24,735 nt of DNA from assembly GCA_026770615.1 (NCBI GenBank), contig MU631390.1:227371-252105 (forward strand), given 5' to 3'. Origin of the DNA: Pavlovales sp. CCMP2436. Lineage: Eukaryota > Haptophyta > Pavlovophyceae > Pavlovales. Below, one piece after another: positions 15,700 through 23,302 of the stretch; within the stretch, counting starts at the first letter, position 1; each line of letters opens with the position of its first letter. The position numbers and the translations under genes are program-made. Under the pieces are notes generated by a model. It was not told the origin of the DNA. It saw only the letters and a program-made list of their open reading frames with translations, and searched no databases.

Positions 15700-15824
15700 A
15701 CCTCTACTTCACCGACCTGCTCATCCTATGGGGCGACCTCAAACAGGAGGCGGGGCAGCAGGCGGGCCTCTTCACGCGCCTTGACTTTGACGCCTTCTGC
15801 ACGTTTGCCTACCGCCGCAGCTGA
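15585..15824 (+). CDS. Small acidic protein with GDDRPR repeats
   Basis: The 79-residue product starts at ATG 15585 (MSDSEAGSPRSDDRPRGDDR). It carries three GDDRPR-type repeats from an 18-bp tandem repeat (about 15615-15671). An ordered, probably helical C-terminal part with aromatic residues follows (EFVNLYFTDLLILWGDLKQE ... FDAFCTFAYRRS). It overlaps the resolvase run-on by 115 bp in another frame, and its own promoter patch supports an independent gene. The function is not recognised; the fold is too short to place. Confidence 0.6.
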   Translation: MSDSEAGSPRSDDRPRGDDRPRGDDRPRGPWGSEREFVNLYFTDLLILWGDLKQEAGQQAGLFTRLDFDAFCTFAYRRS

Positions 15825-15974
15825 GCGAGTTGAGCGAGCTGAGCGAACTGAGCGAGCCGAGACGCGCGCACTGCGACGCAGCGGCAGGGCGGGCGGGTCC
15901 AGGTCGATCGGATGCTCCCGCGAGTCGCCCGGTCGCGTCATCGCACCAGCGCGTCCGATTTTATCCGTTATCAA
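15726..15974 (-). CDS. Possible Arg/Ser-rich basic protein (weak)
   Basis: A minus-strand frame reads MITDKIGRAGAMTRPGDSRE and then an Arg/Ser-rich stretch (RRSARVSARSVRSARSTRS), encoded by the decamer repeat at 15821-15860. The composition would suit a DNA-condensing protein. The frame overlaps the 3' half of the 15585 gene, no clear stop matches a natural end, and repeats often create such frames by chance. I keep it only as a candidate. Confidence 0.2.
   Translation of the reverse strand: MITDKIGRAGAMTRPGDSREHPIDLDPPALPLRRSARVSARSVRSARSTRSAAAVGKRAEGVKVKAREEARLLPRLLFEVAP
15821..15860. repeat. Decamer repeat (TGAGCGAGCT type), four units
   Basis: Four imperfect 10-bp units (CTGAGCGAGT, TGAGCGAGCT, GAGCGAACTG, AGCGAGCCGA) start at the stop codon of the 15585 gene. 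The stretch from here to 16045 has no other supported gene. AAATAAATAAA at 15979-15990 may act as a polyadenylation signal. Confidence 0.75.
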
Positions 15975-16045
15975 GCACTAAATAAATAAATTAGATCGAT
16001 TCGAATTGGAAGCTTTTTTCTGAGGCCCGCGTGTAGACCGTTCAA

Positions 16046-16372
16046 ATGGCAAGCATTGCCGTCGGAGCGCTGGCACTCGGCGTGGTCGTCGAGAAGGCGC
16101 GCCCCATGATGCCGCCGGCCCTCATGCAGATGAGCCTGTTCGGGAGCGGGACCCGCGACGGCGTCGCCATGGTCGGTGGCGGCACAGTCGTCGCGGTGGC
16201 GTACATGTACCCGGGGCCGGTCACGCCGTTCACGCAGCTGATCGGGCGGTACACCGGAACGGGGTCGCCCCTCATCGCGGCGGCCGGCCTCGGCGCGCTC
16301 TACTACGTGGGCGCCATCTTCGTGCACGATATGCTCAAGGACCTCATGGACCCGGCGCCCATCGTCGTGTAA
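16046..16372 (+). CDS. Membrane protein, paralogue 1
   Basis: The 108-residue product starts at ATG 16046 (MASIAVGALALGVVVEKARP). It has hydrophobic segments at the N-terminus, in the middle (VAMVGGGTVVAVAYMY) and near the end (SPLIAAAGLGALYYVGAIFV). The last segment is nearly identical, in protein and DNA, to that of the next gene, so the pair arose by tandem duplication. A T-run patch (TTTTTTCTGAGGCCC, from 16014) lies upstream. It is probably a virion membrane protein. Confidence 0.7.
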   Translation: MASIAVGALALGVVVEKARPMMPPALMQMSLFGSGTRDGVAMVGGGTVVAVAYMYPGPVTPFTQLIGRYTGTGSPLIAAAGLGALYYVGAIFVHDMLKDLMDPAPIVV

Positions 16373-16382
16373 TTTCGGAGGC
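16369..16382 (+). promoter_or_regulatory. Promoter-like patch overlapping a stop codon (GTAATTTCGGAGGC)
   Basis: AATTTCGG overlaps the TAA (16370-16372) of the preceding gene and ends 24 bp before ATG 16406. Confidence 0.5.
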
Positions 16383-16405
16383 CCCCCTTGAACGAACGAA
16401 GAACG

Positions 16406-16711
16406 ATGGCCACGATCGCAGCCGCTGCAGTCGCGGCCGGCTTCGGCGCCGAGCACCTGCGCACGAGGGCGGAGTCGAAGGCGCTCGCGGAGACGCAGTG
16501 GGGGCTCGGTCAGCGCTTCCGGGCGGCCATCCTCGGCAGCGCGCTCGTTGCCGGCGCGGCGCTCGCGTTCGACGGGCCGGTGCGGCCGTTCGTGGACCTG
16601 TTCCAGCGCGCCACCATGGTGGAGTCGCCGATGATCGCGGCGGCCGGCCTCGGCGCGCTCAACTTCTCGGGCGCCGTCTACCTGCACCCCGTGCTCATGC
16701 TCAAGATGTGA
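16406..16711 (+). CDS. Membrane protein, paralogue 2
   Basis: The 101-residue product starts at ATG 16406 (MATIAAAAVAAGFGAEHLRT). A central hydrophobic segment (AAILGSALVAGAALAF) and a C-terminal one (SPMIAAAGLGALNFSGAVYL) match the layout of the 16046 product. The shared block GATCGCGGCGGCCGGCCTCG is identical at DNA level apart from its first few bases. The two genes are head-to-tail, 33 bp apart. Function unknown; membrane location likely. Confidence 0.7.
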   Translation: MATIAAAAVAAGFGAEHLRTRAESKALAETQWGLGQRFRAAILGSALVAGAALAFDGPVRPFVDLFQRATMVESPMIAAAGLGALNFSGAVYLHPVLMLKM

Positions 16712-16822
16712 CCACAATTCGCACGCGGCACGAGCGCGCTACTAAAGCAGCCGATTTAGCCGAGCTGCGCCGAAAAAAAAGGGGCGCTCCCTGTGTTTTT
16801 TTTGGGGCAGCATTGCGCCTGC

Positions 16823-17960
16823 ATGGGCAAGCGGCGCGTGCCTGCGCGGGACGTGGCGGCGCTCGATCAGGCGCGCCTGTTCTGATTTGCTGGACGGTGA
16901 CGACCTCGATGAGGGCGATATTGGCGATCTGTTTGCACTACTGCGTGGCGGTGGCACTGGAGCTCAGCCACGAGGAGACCAGTGCTGTGGGTGCGGTGGC
17001 CCAGTGTATCTCGATCCTGAGCGAGCTCATCACTTCTGCAGCGCGTGCGGCCTAGTGCAGTTCCCGCGCTACCACTTTGCGGACTGCTACGAGGACAACG
17101 AGCGCATCACGGTGCCGCCGCGCGAGGGCTACAAGCCGGTGCACCACCTGCACGAGCGCCTCGCGCAGTACCACCTGCTGGAGACGGCCATCTGCCCGGC
17201 CGACTGGGCGACCATCGTGGAGCGGCTCCTTTTCGAGCGACCGCTCACGCTCGACAAGGAGTCCGTGCGCCTGCTGCTGCGCCGGTGCAAGCTGCAGCGC
17301 TACAACGAGAGCTGGCTGCAGGTGATCTTCCGCGTGACCCGCTACCGGCCGCCGGCCATCACGCAGAGCGAGACGCTGCTGCTCGCGCGCGTCTTCGAGG
17401 GGGTGCTCGAGCCCTTCCGCCTCTTCAAGCTGCAGAACCGCAAGAACCTGCTCAACTACAACTTCCTGCTCTTCCGGCTGCTGCAGCTGCTCGGGCGCGA
17501 CGACGCGCTCGCGCACTTCCCGCAGCTGAAGACGCGCGGCAAGTGGGAGGAGCTCGACCGCGTCTGGGGCCACATCTGCGAGTTCCACGGGTGGCGCCAC
17601 CCGCCGGTCGACCTCGCCGCGTTCCAGTGGCTACGCGTGCCGCTCGGCGCCGAGGTCTGGCCGCGGCTCGAGCGGGAGCTGCTCAGCGCGACGTGGTACG
17701 CGATCGACTGCGAGGACGCGGCGACCGTGCTGCACGCCCGCACGCGCGGCGCGCGCCAGCCGGGCTACAGCGACCGCCGCCTCTTGCGCGAAATGGCGAC
17801 GGTGCGCGGCGAGCAGGACCTCATGCGCACGATTCGCCTGGATAACGCGTCGAGGCGCCGCACAGGACCGAGGCGACCGCGCTCGGCGCAAACTGTCGCA
17901 CGTGCACTCCGAGCTCGGACGAAAGGAGGCGCAGGCGCGCGGTCATGCCGTCCTGCGTGA
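16823..17960 (+). CDS. VLTF3-like late transcription factor; start joined to body by a +1 shift at TTC TGA
   Basis: The body carries a zinc ribbon (CCGCGGPVYLDP ... FCSACGLVQFP) and the diagnostic VLTF3 core: LLLARVFEGVLEPFRLFKLQ, RKNLLNYNFLLFRLLQLLG and FPQLKTRGKWEELDRVWGHI. VLTF3 drives late (capsid) gene transcription, probably through the shared promoter element. The natural start, ATG 16823 (MGKRRVPARDVAALDQARLF), meets a TGA at 16883-16885. Skipping one base (TTC-T-GAT) continues into DLLDGDDLDEGDIGDLFALL, the acidic lead-in to the zinc ribbon. No ATG precedes the zinc ribbon in the body frame. This is either a one-base insertion or an antizyme-like +1 programmed shift. The last ~45 residues are basic and overlap the convergent 17821-18204 gene. 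Confidence 0.85.
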
Positions 17961-18204
17961 CGATGTGCGCCCAGACGAACATGAGGCCGCCGGTCGGGTC
18001 CCGCCCGGAGCGGTTGAAGAGGTACATGCCGGCGGCCACGCTGCATCCGTTCAGGACCGCCTGCAGGGTGGCGAGCGCGATCGTCTGCTCGATCGGCTCC
18101 ATGTCGCCCAGCGGCGGGATCGCCTGGTTGATCAGCGTGCCCATGAGCACGCCGCCGATGCTCTGCGCCACGGTGTACGTGGCTGCGTCGGCGATGGACG
18201 CCAT
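17821..18204 (-). CDS. Membrane protein of the MASIA type
   Basis: The product (127 residues as read) starts at ATG 18204-18202 (MASIADAATYTVAQSIGGVL). It has hydrophobic segments around IGGVLMGTLI, TIALATLQAVLNGCSVAAGM and GGLMFVWAHIV. The N-terminus and layout recall the two paralogues at 16046 and 16406, but sequence similarity is weak. The C-terminal 40 or so residues overlap the end of VLTF3 tail to tail, so one of the two genes may run past its original stop. The promoter-like patch is at 18223-18240. Confidence 0.6.
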   Translation of the reverse strand: MASIADAATYTVAQSIGGVLMGTLINQAIPPLGDMEPIEQTIALATLQAVLNGCSVAAGMYLFNRSGRDPTGGLMFVWAHIVTQDGMTARLRLLSSELGVHVRQFAPSAVASVLCGASTRYPGESCA

Positions 18205-18222
18205 GCTTCAGTCATGGAGCGC

Positions 18223-18240
18223 TTGCGAAAGTTATGAATT
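18223..18240 (-). promoter_or_regulatory. Promoter-like patch (TAATTCATAACTTTCGCAA, minus)
   Basis: AACTTTCGCA on the minus strand, 19 bp before the ATG at 18204. The adjoining 18230-18290 is AT-rich and may also serve the plus-strand gene at 18295. Confidence 0.5.
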
Positions 18241-18294
18241 ATAATTAAAGAACTAGATCGAGTACATAAATGCGCGCGCGCAAACTAGCTTCAG

Positions 18295-18594
18295 ATGGCC
18301 TTTTCTGCCGGTCCGAGTGCCCGAAAGACTCAAAGACTCGTCATGATAGTGGAGATCGTGCTCTCCGTGATCGGAGCCGCGGCGGGACTCTCGACGCTCG
18401 CGTGGAACGTCATACAGATAGTGCACCGGCGCGCTCGATCCCGCCTGAAAGTACAGGACGCATCGGGCAGCGCGGGGAGCGCCTTCAGTGCGGAGAGCGA
18501 CGCGGCGAGCGTCATCCAGCGCGCCTACAGACGGCGCCGCGCCGCGACCATCAAGTACGGCGCCTTCGAGTTCCGCCTGGACGAGACGGAGTGA
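18295..18594 (+). CDS. Single-pass membrane protein with an IQ-like motif
   Basis: The 99-residue product starts at ATG 18295 (MAFSAGPSARKTQRLV). One membrane segment (VEIVLSVIGAAAGLSTLAW) precedes a Ser/Ala linker and then SVIQRAYRRRRAATI, which fits the IQ motif (I-Q-x-x-x-R-x-x-x-x-R) used for calmodulin binding in eukaryotes. An alternative start at ATG 18343 would leave the membrane segment at the very N-terminus. The stop is 3 bp from the stop of the convergent 18598 gene. A basic patch could instead bind nucleic acid or lipid. Confidence 0.65.
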   Translation: MAFSAGPSARKTQRLVMIVEIVLSVIGAAAGLSTLAWNVIQIVHRRARSRLKVQDASGSAGSAFSAESDAASVIQRAYRRRRAATIKYGAFEFRLDETE

Positions 18595-18597
18595 GCT

Positions 18598-18777
18598 TTA
18601 CAGGCGGCCGTTGCTGTAGCGCGAGGAGATCGCGGTCGCTGCGCGCTCAAAGTCGTCGGTCGTCGGCTCGTAGGTGCGCAGGCCGGGCACCTCGGCGACG
18701 CTCAGCTTGTCGAGCACCTGCTGCACCGAGGACTTGTGCGCGACCGCGCGGTCGATCGGGCGCGTGTAGACGTCCAT
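18598..18777 (-). CDS. Small hypothetical protein
   Basis: The 59-residue product starts at ATG 18777-18775 (MDVYTRPIDRAVAHKSSVQQ). It is soluble and mixed helix/loop (VLDKLSVAEVPGLRTYEPTT), ending AISSRYSNGRL. It has a strong promoter-like patch with a 17-A/T run upstream. No family recognised. Confidence 0.6.
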   Translation of the reverse strand: MDVYTRPIDRAVAHKSSVQQVLDKLSVAEVPGLRTYEPTTDDFERAATAISSRYSNGRL

Positions 18778-18792
18778 CACTTTTGCGCGCGC

Positions 18793-18817
18793 GCCCGAAT
18801 TTTTTTTTTTTTTTTTT
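18793..18817 (-). promoter_or_regulatory. Promoter-like patch (A-run + AATTCGGGCGC, minus)
   Basis: A ~15-A run followed by TTCGGGCGC on the minus strand, about 16 bp before the ATG at 18777. It also lies just downstream of the stop of the 18833 gene, so the run could serve as that gene's 3' end signal. Confidence 0.6.
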
Positions 18818-18832
18818 GCGCGAGGAGATGAG

Positions 18833-19615
18833 CTAGAAGCGAACCGCGTGCAGCCGGATCCACAGGTGGAAGCGCGCCGCCTTGATCGTGGCCCCCTTGC
18901 GGTCGACCAGCCGCGGCGTGATGGTCGAGATCGCCGGGAGCGGCGAGTTGAACGTCGTCTTGGCGAAGCCGTCCGGCAGCCAGATCATCGCATCGCGCGC
19001 GTCGTTCCACGAGGAGGGGTGGTAGGCCAGCATGTGCGTGGACAGCACCGCGAGCATCCGCTCCATGTTGCGGTTGCTGCTCTGCACCGACCCCGGGATC
19101 TCGCTGATCTCGAGGCCGATGTAGTCCTGCTGCGGCTCGCCCGTCACGCCCTCGTAGAGGTTGCCCGAGCTGAGCCCGCAGAAGGCGTAGGCGCGCACTT
19201 CGCAGGCGGTGATCATCTTGAAGCGGCCGAGCAGCTTGAGCGGCCGGGGGATCCACTCGCGCACCAGCTGTAAGGTGAACTGGTCGGCGTGGTCGAGGAA
19301 GAGCGCCGCGTCGATGCGCACGCTGAAGGCGCCGCCCGAGTTGACGAGGAGCTCTCGCACGAACATGTAGTCGGTGACCGTGTTGCTCAGCGAGGACACG
19401 AAGCGCACCACCGAGTCGACGCGGACGTCCTTGAAGAGCAGGTCCTCCGCCGTGTAGACGCCCTGGTTGTCCCAGAGGTCGATCGTGCTCGTCGCGATGG
19501 GCTCCTGGCGCGTGCCCGTCATCACGCGCCCGCACGAGACCTCGTCGGAGTCGTACTCCACGTCCGTCACGAACAGTTCATGGACTTGGTCGTTCGACGG
19601 CTCGCACATCGTCAT
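18833..19615 (-). CDS. Putative minor capsid/penton-type protein
   Basis: The 260-residue product starts at ATG 19615-19613 (MTMCEPSNDQVHELFVTDVE). It is rich in predicted beta strands (FVTDVEYDSDEVSCGRVMTG, FSVRIDAALFLDHADQFTLQ) and ends KAARFHLWIRLHAVRF, reminiscent of the last strand of viral jelly-roll capsid proteins. No catalytic motif is visible and the length suits a single jelly roll. It is flanked by other virion-like genes. I do not recognise the family by sequence, so the role rests on strand content and context. Confidence 0.5.
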   Translation of the reverse strand: MTMCEPSNDQVHELFVTDVEYDSDEVSCGRVMTGTRQEPIATSTIDLWDNQGVYTAEDLLFKDVRVDSVVRFVSSLSNTVTDYMFVRELLVNSGGAFSVRIDAALFLDHADQFTLQLVREWIPRPLKLLGRFKMITACEVRAYAFCGLSSGNLYEGVTGEPQQDYIGLEISEIPGSVQSSNRNMERMLAVLSTHMLAYHPSSWNDARDAMIWLPDGFAKTTFNSPLPAISTITPRLVDRKGATIKAARFHLWIRLHAVRF

Positions 19616-19630
19616 TACGCATGTCAGAAT

Positions 19631-20896
19631 TTACGCGCAGCGCTTGGGCTCCAGGCGCCAGCAGGTGCTGTCGTTCTGCGGCGCCCAGCCGCCCGGGCAG
19701 TTCTTGGGCCGCGAGTGGTACTCCCGGCAGCCCGGGGTCCTGGTGTTGCGGCAGCGGAAGGGGTCGCGCCCGCCCACGCCAAGCGGGATCCAGCCGCTAG
19801 GGCAGCGCGCCCAGAGGTTCTTGCGCGACTTCTCCTCCGCGCCGTGCCGATGCTTGCACGAGCCGCGCTCGCTGCCCCGGCCGGTGGTCCGCCGGCACAT
19901 CAGGCCGGCGTTCGAGGTGCCGCCCGGGCAGTGGCAGCCGCTCCCCGTGAGCGGCTGGAAGGCGTCGCGGATGTCGTCGAAGATGGGCTCCAGCTCGACG
20001 TAAAAGTCCTTCGCGCGCGGCGCCAGCTTGCCGAGGTCGAGCAGCACCTCCGCCGGCCGCAGCAGCCGCAGCACCTCGTCGGCCTTGACGCGCTCCTCGG
20101 GCGTCTTGGCGAGCGCGTCGGCCAGCGCGCCGCCCAGCCCGCCGACGATCGCGCCCAGCCCGCCGACGATCGCCTCGCCCGCCATGTCGAGGCCCATCAG
20201 CAGCTGGTAGGCGTTCGCCGCGTGCTCGCCCTGCTCGCGCCGCAGGATCGCCACGCGCGCCTGGTGCATCGCGAAGGTCGTGTCGAGCACCGCGGCGATC
20301 TCGATGCCGCCCGTGGCGATCGATCCGACGCCGTGCAGCACGCCGTCGGCCAAGAGCTTGGTCGTGCCGGGCTTCAGGTCGACGGTTGCCTCGTCGAGCG
20401 GGTCGTTCACCGCGGCCGCAGCGGTCTCCAGCGCGGTCTGCCGCGCCGCGTACGCCTCGAGCTGCTTGGTCTGCTCGGCGTGCTCGAGCAACTGCGCGGC
20501 CTGCCCACGCAGCTGGTCGTTGGCGAGCTCGCTCAGGTCGCCGACGAGGCCGAGGGCCGCGAGGCCGCCACCCATCTTGCCGATGGCGCTCACGCCGTAC
20601 TTGCCCAGCGCCATCTGCGCGCCCTTGGACGCGCCCACCAGCGCCGCGTCCAGGCCCAGCGCCCCCGCCGCGTAGGGCACCAACGTCTTGAGCATGCCGC
20701 CGATCTGCTCGGCGAGCGTGGGGGGGGCGGGGGGCTCGGGCGCGACCAGCTCGCCGTTGTCCACGAGCAGCAGGTCGGCCTCCGCGTCCGGGGCAACCGG
20801 GGCCGGCTCGGCGGCGGCTTCGCTCGGCGCGAGCAGCAGCACGCCGACGCCCACGACGACCGCGCTGCCGATGATGTACATGGTCCTCCTGGACAT
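19631..20896 (-). CDS. Membrane-anchored protein with a Cys-rich C-terminal domain
   Basis: The 421-residue product starts at ATG 20896-20894. An N-terminal membrane anchor (MYIIGSAVVVGVGVLLLAP) is followed by a Pro/Ala linker, a long Ala/Leu/Gly-rich helical region with further hydrophobic stretches (GEAIVGGLGAIVGGLGGAL), and from about residue 325 a Cys-rich domain of ~95 residues. That domain has about 11 Cys and two copies of a CPxGW motif (CPSGWIPLG, CPGGWAPQN). The Cys content implies disulfides, so this part probably faces an oxidising compartment or the virion exterior. A host-binding or entry role is possible but unproven. It is divergent to the fibre-like gene. Confidence 0.65.
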   Translation of the reverse strand: MSRRTMYIIGSAVVVGVGVLLLAPSEAAAEPAPVAPDAEADLLLVDNGELVAPEPPAPPTLAEQIGGMLKTLVPYAAGALGLDAALVGASKGAQMALGKYGVSAIGKMGGGLAALGLVGDLSELANDQLRGQAAQLLEHAEQTKQLEAYAARQTALETAAAAVNDPLDEATVDLKPGTTKLLADGVLHGVGSIATGGIEIAAVLDTTFAMHQARVAILRREQGEHAANAYQLLMGLDMAGEAIVGGLGAIVGGLGGALADALAKTPEERVKADEVLRLLRPAEVLLDLGKLAPRAKDFYVELEPIFDDIRDAFQPLTGSGCHCPGGTSNAGLMCRRTTGRGSERGSCKHRHGAEEKSRKNLWARCPSGWIPLGVGGRDPFRCRNTRTPGCREYHSRPKNCPGGWAPQNDSTCWRLEPKRCA

Positions 20897-20912
20897 CGCG
20901 TTTGAGAGCCTC

Positions 20913-20931
20913 GCTCGAATTTTTTCATTTT
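20913..20931 (-). promoter_or_regulatory. Promoter-like patch (AAAATGAAAAAATTCGAGC, minus)
   Basis: An A-rich run then AATTCGAG on the minus strand, about 17 bp before the ATG at 20896. Confidence 0.5.
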
Positions 20932-20956
20932 GTGTGTGCTGATTATACGTATTGAC

Positions 20957-20970
20957 TTTTATTTCGGGCC
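20957..20970 (+). promoter_or_regulatory. Promoter-like patch (TTTTATTTCGGGCC)
   Basis: A T-rich run then TTTCGGGCC, 13 bp before ATG 20984. It is one of the best matches to the consensus. Confidence 0.6.
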
Positions 20971-20983
20971 GCACGACAAAGCC

Positions 20984-22959
20984 ATGTACAACGTGCTGAG
21001 GCCGTCCTACACGGTCCTGCGCCCCTACGCGCGCAAGTTCGCGAGCGTCTTCACGCAGGTCGCCAACATCGAAGCCGTGCAGACCGAGACGGCCGACATC
21101 ACCGACCTGTCCGTCGTGGGCGACACGCTGCTCTCCGCCAAGGTGTGCACGGGCAACATCGGCCTGAGCGGCGACGGGACGGAGGCCGTCGCCTACTTCA
21201 ACCACGTGTCGCTCGCCAACCGCGCCTGGCCCGACGGCTCGAGCGACGCCGTCGGGCCGGGCACGTACGCGATCCCCTACTCGACCGACTACGGGATAGC
21301 GTACGCAATCCCGTAGTCGATCGTCACCTCCGACGCCGCGACGTGCATGCTCAAGGACGGGGCCGGCGCGGTGCTGCACGGCAACGAGACGCTGGGCGCC
21401 CTCGCCGTGCAGTTCGACTACATCGTCGGCCAGTTCGGGTGCATCGCGACCGTCGGCGACCCCGGGATGGAGCTCACGCTCCCCGCCGGCTACGTGGTGC
21501 CGCACGCCTACGCGGTCCTCATGGGCCTGGGGATCGGCGAGGCGCAGGCGGACGCCCACGTGAAGCTGCAGGTCTACGGACCGAGCGGCTACACGGGCAT
21601 CGCGCAGTGGGACCTGCCGGACGGGACGGCCTCGGGCGCGCTCATCACGGTCGTGCTCGAGGCGACCGAACCGGTCTGCTGGCTGGGCGACGCGCTGCTC
21701 GAGCCCACGACGCCCTTCCCGGCAGTCGCGGACCGGGCGACGGACGCCTGGTCGCTCACCAAGCTCTACAGCCTGCAGTTCGGCAAGGTGCCGCTGCGCC
21801 TGGGCGGGCTGCCCGCGGATGTCCGGGGCGGCAGTGCGGTGTGGCAGGCCTTGGAGGTCGGGGACGACACCGCGTTCAACACCGTCCCGGCCGTCTTCAC
21901 GCAGCTGCGCGTGCACTGCAAGCCGCGCACGCTGGCAATCCGCCTGACGCCCGCGCTCGTGTCCGGCGCCGCGCTCGCCTCGCGGCTCGCGCCCGACGTG
22001 CAGCTGGGGAGCAACACCGCGATCGAGGCGGACTTGCTGGTGCGCGGGACGGCCATGTTTGCGGAGAGGGTCTACCTACCGGCGCAGACTTTTGTGAACA
22101 ACGTGCTGCTCGGGGCGGCCACGGGCGTCGAGATCACCGGGGTCGTCGCGTCCGACTCGTGGCTGGTGCAGACGGACAACACGGGCGACGCCTTCCAAGT
22201 CGCCATTACCCCCGCCTTCGACCCCGCGGACATATCCGACGTGGCCGCCAAGCCCAACCCCGTGTTCACCTCGGACACGACGATTTACACAGACGCCAAC
22301 TGGCCCGACGCCAACGGCTGGGCCGCCAAGGCCTTTTCGCAGTACGACACTAATCGTGTACCCTTTAAACCTTTGACTCCAGCGACTCCACCGCCTGGTG
22401 GAGTGCGGGTGTTTTTAATACCAGCGGTTACGGCACCGCCTGGCTACAGCTCGACTATTTAGCCCCGGTGACACTGAAGGCCTTTTCACTGGTAAGGTGT
22501 GCGGCCCCCCGGAATGAAATGATCGAGTGGACCATGCAAGCCTCGAATGACAATGCAGGGGCGTTTACGGACATTGAATCGTACGCGCTGAGCAACTGGG
22601 CACCGGTCGAGACATTCCTAGTCTCTACCACGCACGAACCCTACCGCTACTGGCGAATCAAGATGACAAGGAAGATACCAGACGCTGATGTATCATACGG
22701 AGTTATCATCCTCCCGAATGCGCAATTTTTCACAGGGTGGTCGGTCGGGCGAATCACGCTCACCAGCGCGCTCCCCGTGGGCGCGAGCGACTTCAAGCTC
22801 GTGCTCTCCGACACAGACGGTCGACCGGTCAGCATGGTCAACAGCCCCATCGCATGGACGTTCCACATCGTCATCTTCAAGCAAGGCGCCATCGTCAACA
22901 TCGGCCTCTACCGTTTCGCCCAGGTCGACGGGGTCGGCACCGTGACCAAGCTCAACTAA
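20984..22959 (+). CDS. Fibre-like virion protein with a C-terminal discoidin-like domain; amber codon and frameshift
   Basis: The start is ATG 20984 (MYNVLRPSYTVLRPYARKFA). The early part, with AVQTETADITDLSVVGDTLL, resembles the shaft or head-linker of phage and giant-virus fibre proteins. A beta-rich middle follows. An in-frame TAG at 21314-21316 interrupts YGIAYAIP-stop-SIVTSD. Near 22366-22371 the frame drops one base. The continuing frame reads TFDSSDSTAWWSAGVFNTSG, TAWLQLDYLAPVTLKAFSLV and PYRYWRIKM, the pattern of an F5/8-type C (discoidin) carbohydrate-binding domain, then a final beta-rich region to TAA 22957-22959. The discoidin-like part (about 22345-22735) is visibly less GC-rich and uses different codons from the rest, suggesting an acquired domain. 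Expected role: surface attachment. Confidence 0.65.
21282..21323. repeat. 42-bp near-perfect palindrome across the amber codon
   Basis: The core CGACTACGGGAT-agcgtacgca-ATCCCGTAGTCG (21286-21319) pairs along its full length except for the mirrored A/A. The pairing resumes for three bases on each side after one mismatch. The TAG (21314-21316) lies in the right arm opposite a CTA in the left arm. It could form a strong RNA hairpin or a DNA cruciform. Confidence 0.85.
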
Positions 22960-22985
22960 CTATTTTTTTTAAAAAAAAGGCGCTG

Positions 22986-23003
22986 CTTTTTTTCGGGCGC
23001 GCC
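22986..23003 (+). promoter_or_regulatory. Promoter-like patch (T-run + TTTCGGGCGCGCC)
   Basis: CTTTTTTTCGGGCGCGCC ends about 12 bp before ATG 23015. The preceding T/A run at 22962-22978 may mark the 3' end of the fibre gene. Confidence 0.6.
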
Positions 23004-23014
23004 TGCTGAGCGCA

Positions 23015-23302
23015 ATGGAAGGGCTGCCCTTCGACCGTGTGCAGCGGGCTCCGCAGAACCTCGATGAGACGCTGGGCTTCCTGGGCCTGGGCACGCCGGC
23101 CCGCCGCGCAGTCGTTTTCGCGCTGGCCGCTACCGGCATTTGCTACGTGCTGAAGCAGCCGGCGATCTTCTTCACCGAGCAGGGCGCGATCAAGGGCTTC
23201 CACCCGGACCCGGAATCCAGCCCGAAGCCCGAGGACAAGACGCAAGTGCACTTCGCCGTGGTGCCCTTGCTCGCAGGCGCCCTCGGCTACGCGCTCCTCT
23301 GA
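23015..23302 (+). CDS. Small two-pass membrane protein
   Basis: The 95-residue product starts at ATG 23015 (MEGLPFDRVQRAPQNLDETL). It has one hydrophobic segment (AVVFALAATGICYVL), a polar loop (PDPESSPKPEDKTQ) and a C-terminal hydrophobic segment (VVPLLAGALGYALL). No known motif. It is the last GC-rich gene before the AT-rich hairpin block and has a strong promoter-like patch. It is probably a virion membrane component. Confidence 0.65.
   Translation: MEGLPFDRVQRAPQNLDETLGFLGLGTPARRAVVFALAATGICYVLKQPAIFFTEQGAIKGFHPDPESSPKPEDKTQVHFAVVPLLAGALGYALL

Noticed and set aside
7356..21316. Reassignment of TAG to Gln
   Set aside because: Several genes end naturally at TAG (3111, 4010, 10638, the ATPase, the YqaJ gene), and the resolvase stop is TGA.
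22364..22370. TTTAAAC, a classic -1 frameshift heptamer, at the fibre-gene frameshift
   Set aside because: It is out of register: the zero-frame codons are TTT AAA, not TTA AAC, and the -1 frame has a TAA at 22366. A missing base is simpler.
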